DNA of 64,000 nucleotides, taken from NCBI RefSeq assembly GCF_001449115.1, contig NZ_LAIJ01000010.1, forward strand, positions 186,001-250,000, read 5' to 3'. The DNA comes from Occallatibacter gabretensis. Its GTDB lineage: Bacteria; Acidobacteriota; Terriglobia; Terriglobales; Acidobacteriaceae. Both the position numbers and the translations under genes were made by a program. The notes beneath the pieces were generated by a model. That model saw only the letters and a program-made list of their open reading frames with translations. It searched no databases and had not been told where the DNA came from. Position 1 is the first letter of the stretch. Each line of letters opens with the position of its first letter. Below, one piece after another: positions 16,678 through 25,050 of the stretch.

Positions 16678-16816
16678 GTCACATCTTTCAGAGAGATTCA
16701 GAGTATTTCAGCCGCGGTTCAGGACTTACAGAGTTCCATTGGCTATCGTAAACCTGGCCAGACTGCACAGTGCCGGCGCAGAGGGAGCCAAAACGAATCC
16801 ATGTGGGGGAAATCAA

Positions 16817-17281
16817 ATGGTGGAAGACACCTTGCCTGAACGAAAAACAAAGAATAACGCTCTCCTGGCAATCGCCGTGGGAGGTCTCTGTGCCGGCATC
16901 CTGGACCTTTCCCAGGCCTGCATTCTTTTTGGATGGGACATTCCGCTTGCGATTGCCGCCGGCCTCTTGGGACCAAAGGCCCTACACGGAGGCGTGGGCG
17001 CTTACGTGCTCGGAGTGCTGCTGCACTTCTTCATTGCGCTCAGCTTCTCGGCGTTTTACTACGCTGCCAGCCGAAAGCTCACCTTCCTGGTGCAGCATCC
17101 ACTGGTGTGCGGTCTGGCGTACGGCGCCGCTGTGGAACAGGTCATGAATCTCGTCGTTCTTCCGCTTTCCGCCTTGCACGCGCGGGGGCCGTATGAGCTG
17201 CATGACCTGATTCTGGGAATTTTGGTGCACATGGTGGTCATCGGTCTTCCAATCGCCTTCAGCATTCGGAGGTTTGCTTAA
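16817..17281 (+). CDS. Small multi-spanning membrane protein
   Basis: 154 residues from ATG 16817, preceded by GGGGGA; the longer frame reads back to 16676 through non-protein-like sequence. Four hydrophobic segments are at about 14-37, 59-82, 93-118 and 130-150, with acidic and His residues between them. I do not recognise the family by name; the GGLCAGILDLSQACILFG opening resembles small acidobacterial and proteobacterial inner-membrane proteins of unknown role. It is divergent from the CadC-like regulator, which may control it. Confidence 0.65.
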   Translation: MVEDTLPERKTKNNALLAIAVGGLCAGILDLSQACILFGWDIPLAIAAGLLGPKALHGGVGAYVLGVLLHFFIALSFSAFYYAASRKLTFLVQHPLVCGLAYGAAVEQVMNLVVLPLSALHARGPYELHDLILGILVHMVVIGLPIAFSIRRFA

Positions 17282-17530
17282 TGGCGAGGGCATAGCACGA
17301 TTCAACAGGTATTTTTATTTCTTTATGTCGCCACTGATTGCCGCCGTTATGGTGTACGAATTTAGCCATATTGTGGACAGGAATCTTATCCACTCCAGCC
17401 TTCCGCGCCCCTTCATCCCGTATCTGCATGTGGCCGTATTTCCGGGATGGGTAATCTTTTTCATCTTCCAGTCGCGTTGGTAAGAACGCGCAACGTGCGA
17501 TGGCATCGTCATGCGGGCTGGTTTGCAGCA
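17274..17530 (+). pseudogene. Frameshifted, truncated membrane-protein gene
   Basis: The frame from TTG 17274 gives 69 residues ending PYLHVAVFPGWVIFFIFQSRW with TAA at 17481-17483. If the frame shifts near 17475, translation continues as LVRTRNVRWHRHAGWFAAVL. Joined, this has the layout of a family of small multi-spanning proteins in which a Pro/His-containing helix and a Gln-Ser-x-Leu-Val turn precede an Arg-x-His-Arg-x-x-Gly-Trp helix. After about 17530 the resemblance stops. I read it as a remnant with one indel and a lost 3' end. It overlaps the end of the upstream gene by 8 bp. Confidence 0.5.
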
Positions 17531-17649
17531 GTCCTGGCCGTCCACTTTGCGAAGCAACCCCTCGCAGCCCATGGCAACCAATTGGAAGCGCCTGCCCTTT
17601 TTGGGCAGGCATCTCACCCTGTTACACGCGCATGGCGCGAGGAGCAAAA

Positions 17650-18234
17650 ATGTCCTTAAAAGAAGTTCTTATCGATGAGTTACGCGATATGTATAGCGCC
17701 GAAAACCAACTGGTAACGGCACTCCCCAAACTGGCAAAGGGCGCGAATGATGCCACACTGGCGAAACTGTTCGAAGATCACCTCGAAGAAACCAGGGGAC
17801 AGGTCCTTCGGCTCAAGAGCATATTCCAAACGCTCGATGAGAAGCCTACCGGTGAGCATTGCGGCGGTATGGAAGGTGTAATCGAGGAGGGTTCAGACGC
17901 CCTTGAGAAAGGGACCGAGGATGCTTCTTTCGACGCCGGTCTCATCGGCGCGGCGTTGCGTACGGAACATTACGAGATCGCGGGATATCAAGCCTGTATC
18001 GCGATGGCGAAGACCGTCAACATGACAGATATCGTTGAGCTTCTCACGCAAAACTTGAACGAAGAACTTGCCGCTGCCGAGAAGATCACCGCAGCTTCCA
18101 GGACCATTCTGAAGCAGGCCGCCTCCGAACCTGAACAGGACACCGAGCCGAAGACCGGCAAGGAAAAATACTCCGAAAAGAAGTCCAAAGAAGATGAAAC
18201 CAAGGCCGCAGCTGGCATAAGGAAGCATGGCTGA
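17650..18234 (+). CDS. YciE/DUF892 ferritin-like protein
   Basis: 194 residues from ATG 17650 with GGAG at 17641-17644. The four-helix ferritin-like domain shows the family opening LKEVLIDELRDMYSAENQLV and acidic/His iron-site candidates EDHLEETRGQVLRL and LRTEHYEIAGYQA. The last 35 residues form a Lys/Glu-rich tail. YciE-type proteins accumulate under stress in several bacteria; their biochemical role is poorly known. The gene is followed by a strong bidirectional hairpin before convergent uppP. Confidence 0.9.
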   Translation: MSLKEVLIDELRDMYSAENQLVTALPKLAKGANDATLAKLFEDHLEETRGQVLRLKSIFQTLDEKPTGEHCGGMEGVIEEGSDALEKGTEDASFDAGLIGAALRTEHYEIAGYQACIAMAKTVNMTDIVELLTQNLNEELAAAEKITAASRTILKQAASEPEQDTEPKTGKEKYSEKKSKEDETKAAAGIRKHG

Positions 18235-18345
18235 TGTGTTCTCCGTATTCCCCGTTACTTTGGTCCATTGTCCTTTCGTAATGCATTATCTCTCCAGATA
18301 ATTTGCGTAGAATTACACCCATTTGTGCCATGCTCATAATGAGCA

Positions 18346-18390
18346 CAAAAAGAAACGGCCCGAATCCATAGGATTCGGGCCTTCTTATTT
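18346..18390. terminator. Bidirectional intrinsic terminator
   Basis: Perfect 11-bp stem (18357-18367 with 18371-18381) and ATA loop. On the + strand TTCTTATTT follows; on the - strand the flank reads as a T-rich run (the + strand has AAAAAGAAA before the stem). It sits between the convergent YciE and uppP genes and can serve both. Confidence 0.8.
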
Positions 18391-18403
18391 GCGCAGCCTG
18401 CTC

Positions 18404-18539
18404 GCACAGTTCAGAAATAAAGATCGTATGAAGATTTCTAGATCAAATCACCAGTTCGTCCGCAACTCAAACACATTAAAAGGCTTCCAAGCCATGGAAG
18501 TTGCACAGTTTCAGAATGAGGATCGCATAAAGATTTCTA
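18404..18539 (+). repeat. Imperfect 37-bp direct repeat pair
   Basis: Two 37-bp units at 18404-18440 and 18503-18539, about three-quarters identical, both starting GCACAGTT and ending AGATTTCTA, with starts 99 bp apart. They lie in the AT-richer gap downstream of uppP. In one frame they read AQFRNKDRMKIS and AQFQNEDRIKIS, but that 109-codon frame runs through the terminator stem and does not look like a real protein. Purpose unknown. Confidence 0.5.
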
Positions 18540-18616
18540 TAAGAACTGTGGAACATGCCGCAATTCACACAATCCAAATCACTTCCGATTCAGCCTTGCA
18601 CAGGATAACTCACGCG

Positions 18617-19498
18617 TCACTGACCTATCAGCTTCGCGCCCCATATCAGTAGCGCGCCACCGGCCAGAATCCGGTAAATCGCAAAGACCGTAAACCCATG
18701 CTTCCGCACCCACCCAAGGAACCACTCCACCACGCCAAAAGCCACAATAAAGGAGACGACAAAGCCGATGATCAGCACGATCCAGTGTTCGCCCGTCATC
18801 ACCACATGCGCCGGTTCCACACCCGCAAGCTGCGCGGACCGGCTCGGATGGAGCTCTTTGAGCAGGTCATACGCCGTCGCCGCCAGCATCGTCGGAATCG
18901 AGAGCAGAAAGCTGAACTCCAGCGCCGACGGACGGCTCATCCCAACAAGCTGCGCCGAAGCAATTGTGGACATCGAACGCGAAGTCCCCGGAAAGATAGC
19001 CGAAAGCGATTGGCAAAGCCCAATCCAGATCGCCTGCAGAATGTTCATATCTTCCACATGCTCAGTCGAAGGATCGCTGCGCGAGGCCCAGAAGTCGACA
19101 GCCCACATGATCACGCCGCCAATCACCAGCGCCCATGCAATCGCCGTCAGGCTGCCCAGATGCTTGTCGCTCCACTTCTTCAGCGCCAGCGCCGGAATCG
19201 TAGTGCAGGTGAACGCAATGATCGTCAGCGAAATCGGATGCGTGAAAAAGTTTTTATCGCCACGCTCGCCGCGAGGAAAGGTCCGGAAGAAGTCCAGAAT
19301 CCGCGTCAGGTACAGGAGCAGCAGCGCAAAAATCGCACCCGCCTGAATCACGACCGTGTACATCGCCCAGTACGCATCGTCCAGCGGAATCTTCATCATG
19401 GCTTCGGCAATGCGCAGATGAGCCGTCGAGCTCACCGGCAGAAACTCGGTCAGACCCTCAACAATGCCCAGGATCACGGACTGTAAGTAAGCGTTCAC
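18617..19498 (-). CDS. uppP: Undecaprenyl-diphosphatase
   Basis: 293 residues, the integral-membrane BacA/UppP family. It removes phosphate from undecaprenyl diphosphate, recycling the lipid carrier for peptidoglycan and other surface polymers; overproduction gives bacitracin resistance in known members. Key motifs are GIVEGLTEFLPVSSTAHLRI at 12-31 and the PGTSRSMSTI segment near 169, both forming the active site, with eight hydrophobic helices. Length is slightly above the usual 265-280 because of a polar loop (SRSDPSTEHVEDMN). Monocistronic leftward; terminated by the hairpin at 18.36 kb. Confidence 0.96.
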   Translation of the reverse strand: MNAYLQSVILGIVEGLTEFLPVSSTAHLRIAEAMMKIPLDDAYWAMYTVVIQAGAIFALLLLYLTRILDFFRTFPRGERGDKNFFTHPISLTIIAFTCTTIPALALKKWSDKHLGSLTAIAWALVIGGVIMWAVDFWASRSDPSTEHVEDMNILQAIWIGLCQSLSAIFPGTSRSMSTIASAQLVGMSRPSALEFSFLLSIPTMLAATAYDLLKELHPSRSAQLAGVEPAHVVMTGEHWIVLIIGFVVSFIVAFGVVEWFLGWVRKHGFTVFAIYRILAGGALLIWGAKLIGQ

Positions 19499-19696
19499 AC
19501 TCCCTCCGGAGGAAGCCAGCAGTAAGAATCAAAATGAATAAAGCGGAAAGTATCGCCCTCAAACGTCACAGAACCCGGCGCAAAAGGATACTTCGATCAT
19601 ACGGCCCCGCAGCGAGTATGTGTTGCATTTAAGGGTACAAGTCATTGCACCAAATGAAGGATAGCGGCTTTAGCCTCGAGGGATGCTCGCTCTACT

Positions 19697-20716
19697 CTAT
19701 TCGTGCTCGATGCCGTAAACCGGAACGCCCTGATCGATGCGGAAAACCAGCGCCGCGGCCCTGCCCGCATAATCCGACTGCGCGAACTTATCCTTCAGCC
19801 GTCCGGCAAGCTCATGCGCGCGCCCTTTAGCTGCATTCGACTTGTTACCATTGCCGTCCGCCGAGAACATATCCACCAGCACCGCCTGCCGGTAGGTTGC
19901 CGAATACAGCGCTTCCGCAGTCCGCGGCCCGTCCGGATGCTCGTTGGCATATTTTTCGTACAGCTCGGACTCTTTTTCCGGGCATTTTTCCTGCCCCTGC
20001 CAATCGCCGCACAATTTGTTGTCTAGGAGTTCAAACGCCGCCAGATCTGCCTGCCGCGTATGCGGATAGAACTTGAGGACCTTCTTCATCTCGTCCTCAT
20101 CCATCTGCTCGCGCAGATATGCCTCGCGCTCCTTGGCTGAAGGGCGGGAGGCCGAATCGGCTTTCTGAATCTGCCACTGAATGTCTGCCGCGCGCCAGGC
20201 GCCCTCAGGCGCTAGCGGCGAGTTGGGAAACATCTCTGCCACCCTGCGATATAACAGCCTCGCGCTCTTTGCCGCATTCGCCGGCCCGCGTGGATCGCTC
20301 GCCAGCGACTCTTCATTCGCGGCCTCGCCCATTAGAATCTGGTCGCCATTCGGGGTGCTCTCCTCCACCACGCCTTTGGCCTCAATCCAGCCGGAAACAG
20401 GCGGCGGCGTCGAATCCGGGCTTCCCATCAGCGGCGTATCCGGTCCCTCATGCTCCAGCTGCACGTCCGTATTTGCATACACGCGCATCCACTGCCCGCT
20501 ATGCTCGGCAATCACCATCTCGCGGCCAATCTGCACACGGTCCACCTTCTGCGAGTTCAGGTCCGCCGCCACGTAGAGCCATGTAACTCGCAGCACAACC
20601 GCCCTTGGCCCCGCCATCGGTTTCTGTAAATTGTCAGTCTTCTTCTTCTGTGCTCCAGCATGGAGCGTGAAAAGAACCAGGGCACAAATCGAGAGGGCAT
20701 AAGCAATGCGTTTCAT
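19697..20716 (-). CDS. Exported SH3-like/TPR-like protein
   Basis: 339 residues from the second Met (ATG 20714-20716), which begins a clear signal peptide KRIAYALSICALVLFTLHAG; a Met four codons earlier is also possible. Residues 45-120 look like a bacterial SH3 module (VTWLYVAADLNSQKVDRVQI, SGQWMRVYAN, GWIEAKGVV). The remainder has helical TPR-like or BamD-like patterns (SARLLYRRVAEMFPNSPLAP, YEKYANEHPDGPRTAEAL). It is probably periplasmic or lipoprotein-like, although no lipobox Cys is seen. It is the last gene of a leftward cluster, 25 bp after the threonine dehydratase. Confidence 0.7.
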   Translation of the reverse strand: MKRIAYALSICALVLFTLHAGAQKKKTDNLQKPMAGPRAVVLRVTWLYVAADLNSQKVDRVQIGREMVIAEHSGQWMRVYANTDVQLEHEGPDTPLMGSPDSTPPPVSGWIEAKGVVEESTPNGDQILMGEAANEESLASDPRGPANAAKSARLLYRRVAEMFPNSPLAPEGAWRAADIQWQIQKADSASRPSAKEREAYLREQMDEDEMKKVLKFYPHTRQADLAAFELLDNKLCGDWQGQEKCPEKESELYEKYANEHPDGPRTAEALYSATYRQAVLVDMFSADGNGNKSNAAKGRAHELAGRLKDKFAQSDYAGRAAALVFRIDQGVPVYGIEHE

Positions 20717-20741
20717 CAACCGAATCATAGTCCAAACGACG

Positions 20742-21731
20742 TTACGCAGTCGTTTCCGTAAGCACTTCGGCCAGTAGTTTCGGATCCACGTTACCCCCGC
20801 TCACCACCGCAACAGCCTTGCGATACACAGGTAGCTCTGCCGCATGAAACAGCAGTGCCGCAGTCGTTACAGCCCCGCTCGGCTCCGGAACCAACCTCGT
20901 TGTAGCCACAATTGCCCGCATCGCTGCGCGAATCTCTGCCTCAGTGACAGTAATAATCTTGTCCACGTATGCTTGAATGTGAGCAAAGTTTCGTTCACCC
21001 ACACTCTGTGTCCGCAGCCCATCGGCAATCGTTCGGCTGGTCATCTCCGCAGGCCAGGTGACAATCTTTCCCATTCGGAAGCTCTCCGCAGCGTCGCCTG
21101 CCAGCTCCGGCTCCACGCCAATCACCATCGCCTTTGGGTTCAGCAGCTTCACCGCCGTTGCCACGCCGCTCAGCAAGCCTCCGCCGCTCACCGGAGCCAA
21201 CACCAGGTCCACATCCGGCACGGCCTCTGCAATCTCCAGCCCGCAGGTTGCCTGCCCTGCAATGACGGCCGGATCGTCATACGGCGGCACTACCAGGTAG
21301 CCATGCTTGCGCACAAGCTCCGCCGCCTTCGCCAGCCGCTCACTTGACGCCACACCAACGTCGACGACCTCAGCCCCCAGCGCCAGCGTCGCCGCACGCT
21401 TGATTGCCGGTGCATTCGACGGCATCACGATGACGGCCTTCGCCCCCACCGCCCGTGCCGCATACGCCACGCCCTGCGCGTGATTGCCGCTCGAATACGT
21501 AATCACGCCGCGTCGCACTTCCTCCGGCGTCAGCTGAAGAATCTTGTTCGCCGCCCCGCGCAGCTTAAAGCTGCCAATAGGCTGAAGGCTCTCAGCCTTC
21601 AGCCACACATCGCCACTCACGCCATCAAACGGCGCGCGAACGAGCGGTGTCTTCACAGCTACGTCCGCAATACGTGCCGCCGCAGCTCGGATAGTGTCTA
21701 AGCCAACCAGTGTTTCGCTCATAGTACTCAT
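20742..21731 (-). CDS. Threonine dehydratase / serine racemase-like PLP enzyme
   Basis: 329 residues, fold-type II PLP enzyme without a C-terminal ACT domain, so catabolic (TdcB-like) rather than feedback-regulated IlvA. The PLP lysine is Lys56 in PIGSFKLRGA; SSGNHAQGVAYAA near 79 and the phosphate-binding SGGGLLSG near 182 are diagnostic. It would deaminate L-threonine to 2-oxobutyrate (or L-serine to pyruvate), or racemise serine. Its ATG overlaps the stop of the upstream NTF2-like gene (ATGA), showing translational coupling. With tdh and kbl, the window encodes two threonine exits. Confidence 0.9.
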   Translation of the reverse strand: MSTMSETLVGLDTIRAAAARIADVAVKTPLVRAPFDGVSGDVWLKAESLQPIGSFKLRGAANKILQLTPEEVRRGVITYSSGNHAQGVAYAARAVGAKAVIVMPSNAPAIKRAATLALGAEVVDVGVASSERLAKAAELVRKHGYLVVPPYDDPAVIAGQATCGLEIAEAVPDVDLVLAPVSGGGLLSGVATAVKLLNPKAMVIGVEPELAGDAAESFRMGKIVTWPAEMTSRTIADGLRTQSVGERNFAHIQAYVDKIITVTEAEIRAAMRAIVATTRLVPEPSGAVTTAALLFHAAELPVYRKAVAVVSGGNVDPKLLAEVLTETTA

Positions 21732-22264
21732 GGAAGATATTTTGCCGGAAGAGGCGTCTCCGGTGTCTCAGCCTGCCAAAGAATGGCTTGCACTCTCCAC
21801 CGGGTGCCGTCATAAACAGCCTGAATGCTATTGATGCCACGCGCAAAGGGTGCGGCGTCATTCAACGCGTGCCGCGACTCATACGTAGACCAGATATGCG
21901 CCAGGCTTCCATATTGTTCCACCTTGTTCACGGTAGCCTTCTCAAAGAAGTTGCCGCTACCACGCTTGGCGATCGCGCTGATCCAGTCTTCAACCGTCAG
22001 ATTGCGCGCCGCATAAGTGGAGCTGTCTTTTGCCTTGCTGATCGGCGAAAGACGCGCATCCGGCAGGAACATGTCACGGAAGCAGGTGCGATCCTGGTCG
22101 TAGGGGCCGCTCACGTTGGCGTAAATTGCTATTGCCAGATCGTCGAGCGTTTTGGTGGAAGGGCAGGGCCCCTTTGTTGGCGCAGTAGCTGTGCCAGCCT
22201 GGGCAAAGGCGGCAGGGCAAAGCGTGGCAGCGGAGAGAGCAAGTAAAACCGCAATGCGTTTCAT
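21728..22264 (-). CDS. Exported NTF2/SnoaL-like protein
   Basis: 178 residues. Signal peptide 1-21 (LLALSAATLCPAAFAQAG). The mature part has a single alpha+beta domain (LAIAIYANVSGPYDQDRTCF, MFLPDARLSPI, YGSLAHIWSTYESRH, GINSIQAVYDGTRWRVQAIL) typical of NTF2-like proteins. Function unknown; these domains bind small hydrophobic ligands or act as enzymes. It lies 18 bp after rnj and overlaps the threonine dehydratase start by 4 bp, so it is in the rnj cluster. Confidence 0.8.
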   Translation of the reverse strand: MKRIAVLLALSAATLCPAAFAQAGTATAPTKGPCPSTKTLDDLAIAIYANVSGPYDQDRTCFRDMFLPDARLSPISKAKDSSTYAARNLTVEDWISAIAKRGSGNFFEKATVNKVEQYGSLAHIWSTYESRHALNDAAPFARGINSIQAVYDGTRWRVQAILWQAETPETPLPAKYLP

Positions 22265-22282
22265 GCCGGGATTGTACAGCAG

Positions 22283-23938
22283 CTAGATTTCCAGAATCAC
22301 GGGCATAATCAGCGGTCGACGTCCGGTCTGCTTCTGGATCAGCCGCTTCAGATCCACGCGAACCTTTTCCTTCACCATGCCGTAGTCGCTCTTCTGTTCG
22401 CCGCTCAGGCTGTCCAGTGATTTCAGCACCGTCTGGCGTGCTTCCTCGGTAATGTCCGCGCCGCCAAAGCCGCGCATCACCACCTCCGGCGACTGCTCCA
22501 CCTGGCCCGTTCGCTTGTTAATGGCCAGCACCGCCAGCACAATACCATCCTCGCTCAAGATGCGCCGGTCGCGGATCACCAGGTCCTCAACCACATCAAT
22601 TGACGAGCCGGAATCGATCAGCACACGTCCCGCCGTTACCTTGTCCGCTTTGCGCGCGTCATCCTTTGTCAGCTCCAACACGTCGCCGTCCTCGATGACA
22701 ATGGCGTGCTCCACAGCGCCGGTCTCCATCGCAATCGCCGCGTGGCGACGCAGGTAGCGGTAATCGCCATGTACCGGGATGAAAAACTTCGGCCTGACCA
22801 GGTTGATCATCAGCCGCATCTCTTCCTGGCTGCCATGGCCGCTCACATGAATCAGCCCATGTGACCCATCGTCATAAATCACATTCGCATCGCGCCGGTA
22901 CAGATGATCAATGACGCGGAAGATGCCCTTTTCATTGCCTGGAATGATCCGCGAGCTAAGCACTACCGTGTCGCCCTTTTCAATGCGCGCGTGCTTATGG
23001 TTGTCCACCGCGGCACGGCTCAGCGCGCTCATCGGCTCACCCTGTGTGCCGCTGATCAGAATCAGGAGTTGATCCACCGGATAGTCCTTCATCTGCCCCG
23101 GATTGATAATCAACCCATTCGGCACATCAATGTAGCCTAGGTCCTGCGCAATTTCCGTGCTCTCCACCATCGATCGCCCGATGATCGCTACCTTGCGTCC
23201 ATGCGCCCGCGCAAGTTCCATCGCAATCTGAATGCGGTAAATCGACGACGAGAAGCAGCTGAAAAACAGCTTCTTCGGCGCACGCGAAAAAATCTCGTCC
23301 AGCCGGGGCCTTACCGCTCGCTCGCTCGGTGTATAGCCGGGCCGCTCCACATTGGTCGAGTCCTGCAGCAGCGCCAGTACGCCACGCTTGCCGTATTCGG
23401 CAAAGGTATGTAAATCAAAAGCGTTGTTATCGAGTGGTGAGAGATCAATCTTGAAGTCGCCCGTGTGAATCACGACTCCCGCCGGAGTATCGATCGCCAG
23501 AGCCACGCAATCCACCAGCGAGTGCGTCACGCGAATCGGCTCAATCGTAAACGGCCCAATCGAAAACTTTGACTTCGGCGCTATCTCAACCAGCTCCGTC
23601 TCGTCCAGCATGTGGTGCTCTTCGAGCTTCCCCTCCACATAGGCCAGCGTGAACTCCGTCGCGTAGACCGGAACCTTGATCTCGCTCAGAATCCACGGCA
23701 GCCCGCCGATGTGGTCCTCGTGTCCGTGCGTCAAAATAATGCCGCGCACGCGCTGCTTGTTCTCCACCAGGTAGCTGATGTCGGGCACGACAATGTCTAC
23801 GCCCAGCAGTTCCGACTCAGGGAACATCAGGCCGGCGTCGATCACGATGATGTGGTCTTCCCATTCGAGCGCAAGGCAGTTCATGCCAAACTCGCCCAGT
23901 CCGCCCAAGGGTATGATTTTTAACTTATTAGTCTGCAT
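22283..23938 (-). CDS. rnj: Ribonuclease J
   Basis: 551 residues, the usual length. Metallo-beta-lactamase domain with zinc ligands THGHEDHIGG (His71, His73, Asp75, His76), His140-type residue in PIRVTHSLVD and Asp in HTGDFKIDLSP, interrupted by the beta-CASP region (FFSCFSSSIYRIQ, SRIIPGNE, HVSGHGSQEE) and a C-terminal domain ending LIMPVILEI. It is a 5'-3' exonuclease and endonuclease for mRNA decay and rRNA maturation in bacteria lacking some E. coli RNases. First gene of a leftward cluster; 65 bp from the divergent esterase gene. Confidence 0.97.
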   Translation of the reverse strand: MQTNKLKIIPLGGLGEFGMNCLALEWEDHIIVIDAGLMFPESELLGVDIVVPDISYLVENKQRVRGIILTHGHEDHIGGLPWILSEIKVPVYATEFTLAYVEGKLEEHHMLDETELVEIAPKSKFSIGPFTIEPIRVTHSLVDCVALAIDTPAGVVIHTGDFKIDLSPLDNNAFDLHTFAEYGKRGVLALLQDSTNVERPGYTPSERAVRPRLDEIFSRAPKKLFFSCFSSSIYRIQIAMELARAHGRKVAIIGRSMVESTEIAQDLGYIDVPNGLIINPGQMKDYPVDQLLILISGTQGEPMSALSRAAVDNHKHARIEKGDTVVLSSRIIPGNEKGIFRVIDHLYRRDANVIYDDGSHGLIHVSGHGSQEEMRLMINLVRPKFFIPVHGDYRYLRRHAAIAMETGAVEHAIVIEDGDVLELTKDDARKADKVTAGRVLIDSGSSIDVVEDLVIRDRRILSEDGIVLAVLAINKRTGQVEQSPEVVMRGFGGADITEEARQTVLKSLDSLSGEQKSDYGMVKEKVRVDLKRLIQKQTGRRPLIMPVILEI

Positions 23939-23966
23939 CTGTCAGCTTTGATCCTACCACCACAAG

Positions 23967-23994
23967 CAATTTCACCGTTCCAAACCGCTATAAT
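23967..23994 (+). promoter_or_regulatory. Likely promoter of the esterase gene, near-leaderless
   Basis: A perfect TATAAT at 23989-23994 lies only 9 bp before the ATG at 24004. Transcription starting 6-8 nt downstream would leave a leader of one or two bases at most, and no Shine-Dalgarno sequence is present. The -35 region (about 23967) is weak, CAATTT. Confidence 0.45.
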
Positions 23995-24003
23995 CACCGC
24001 GCT

Positions 24004-24945
24004 ATGAAAATCTCTCCTCGACTGAAGCGTTTCTTTCCCGTGCTGCTCTTATGCTCGGCAGTTTATGCCCAAAAACAGCCCTGCACCACCGCCGGCACAG
24101 ATAACGCCTTTCTCGGTATTCAAACCATTCGCCTATGGTCCAGCGATGCCCCCGAGGCGAAAGGCAAAGCTTGCGAAGACACGCCCACGCTCACCATCTT
24201 TTTCCCACGCTCAGGCGTCGCCAATGGCTCCTCCGTCATCATCCTGCCCGGCGGCTCGCACCAGCGCCTCGCCGGAGACCTCGAAGGCCGCGAAATCGCC
24301 GACTGGTTCTCCGCCCGCGGCATCACGGCGTTCGTCCTGCAGTACCGTCTCGGCAGCAATGGCTATCTCTTTCCCGTTCCGCTCTACGATGCCCGCCGTG
24401 CCGTGCAATTCGTCCGCTCCCGCGCCGCTGACTACCATCTCGATCCGCATCACGTCGTCATCATCGGCTTCTCCGCTGGCGGCCATCTCGCGGCTCTCGC
24501 CGCCACCAAGCCTGTCGAGGGAAAAGAAGATGCCGCCGACCCCGTTGAGCGCGTCTCCAGCCGTCCTGACTTCCTTGTGCTCGGCTACCCCTGGATCGAC
24601 GCCATCTCCATGGACTACTCGCACCTCAACTACTGCAAGCTGATGAAGGTCGAAAATCGTTGCGAGGCGCTGACAAAAGAGTTCTCGCCGGACCTCTTCG
24701 TCACCAAAGACACGCCGCCCACCTTCTGGTATCACACAGCGGACGACTCCACCGTCCCCATCGATCAGGGCCTGCGCTTTTACGAAGCTCTCCTGAAAGC
24801 CGGCGTGCCCGCAGAGGCTCACATCTTCGCCCATGGCTCGCACGGCAGCGGTCTCGGCAAAGGTAATCCGTCCCTGGACCAGTGGCCGCAGCTCCTCGAA
24901 ACATGGCTGCGCGCTCAGGGACTCATTCCGCAACCTGGTCATTGA
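24004..24945 (+). CDS. Secreted alpha/beta-hydrolase (esterase/lipase-like)
   Basis: 313 residues with a signal peptide (1-22). The alpha/beta hydrolase shows the oxyanion segment ILPGGSHQRL near 80 and nucleophile Ser157 in GFSAGGH; acid and base are likely in TADDSTVP and HGSHGSG. The family includes xylan acetylesterases and carbohydrate esterases of the BD-FAE and CE type; a role on plant-polymer acetyl groups is plausible but unproven. No ribosome-binding site is seen; the promoter suggests a leaderless message. Confidence 0.85.
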   Translation: MKISPRLKRFFPVLLLCSAVYAQKQPCTTAGTDNAFLGIQTIRLWSSDAPEAKGKACEDTPTLTIFFPRSGVANGSSVIILPGGSHQRLAGDLEGREIADWFSARGITAFVLQYRLGSNGYLFPVPLYDARRAVQFVRSRAADYHLDPHHVVIIGFSAGGHLAALAATKPVEGKEDAADPVERVSSRPDFLVLGYPWIDAISMDYSHLNYCKLMKVENRCEALTKEFSPDLFVTKDTPPTFWYHTADDSTVPIDQGLRFYEALLKAGVPAEAHIFAHGSHGSGLGKGNPSLDQWPQLLETWLRAQGLIPQPGH

Positions 24946-25050
24946 GTTTTCTGCGTCTTTCTGCTGTGTATCGTCGTCCGTATAGCAACCATTTCCATCC
25001 CAGCGGATTTTCCTTACGCCGCTCTTATTCTCTTTGGAGGCTTCTGAACG

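Noticed and set aside
17590..17610. 8-bp GCCTGCCC/GGGCAGGC hairpin with a T5 loop as a terminator
   Set aside because: The T run is the loop, not a tail after the stem, and it sits only 40 bp before yciE.
18698..19486. 262-codon + frame
   Set aside because: Antisense to uppP; composition typical of shadow frames.
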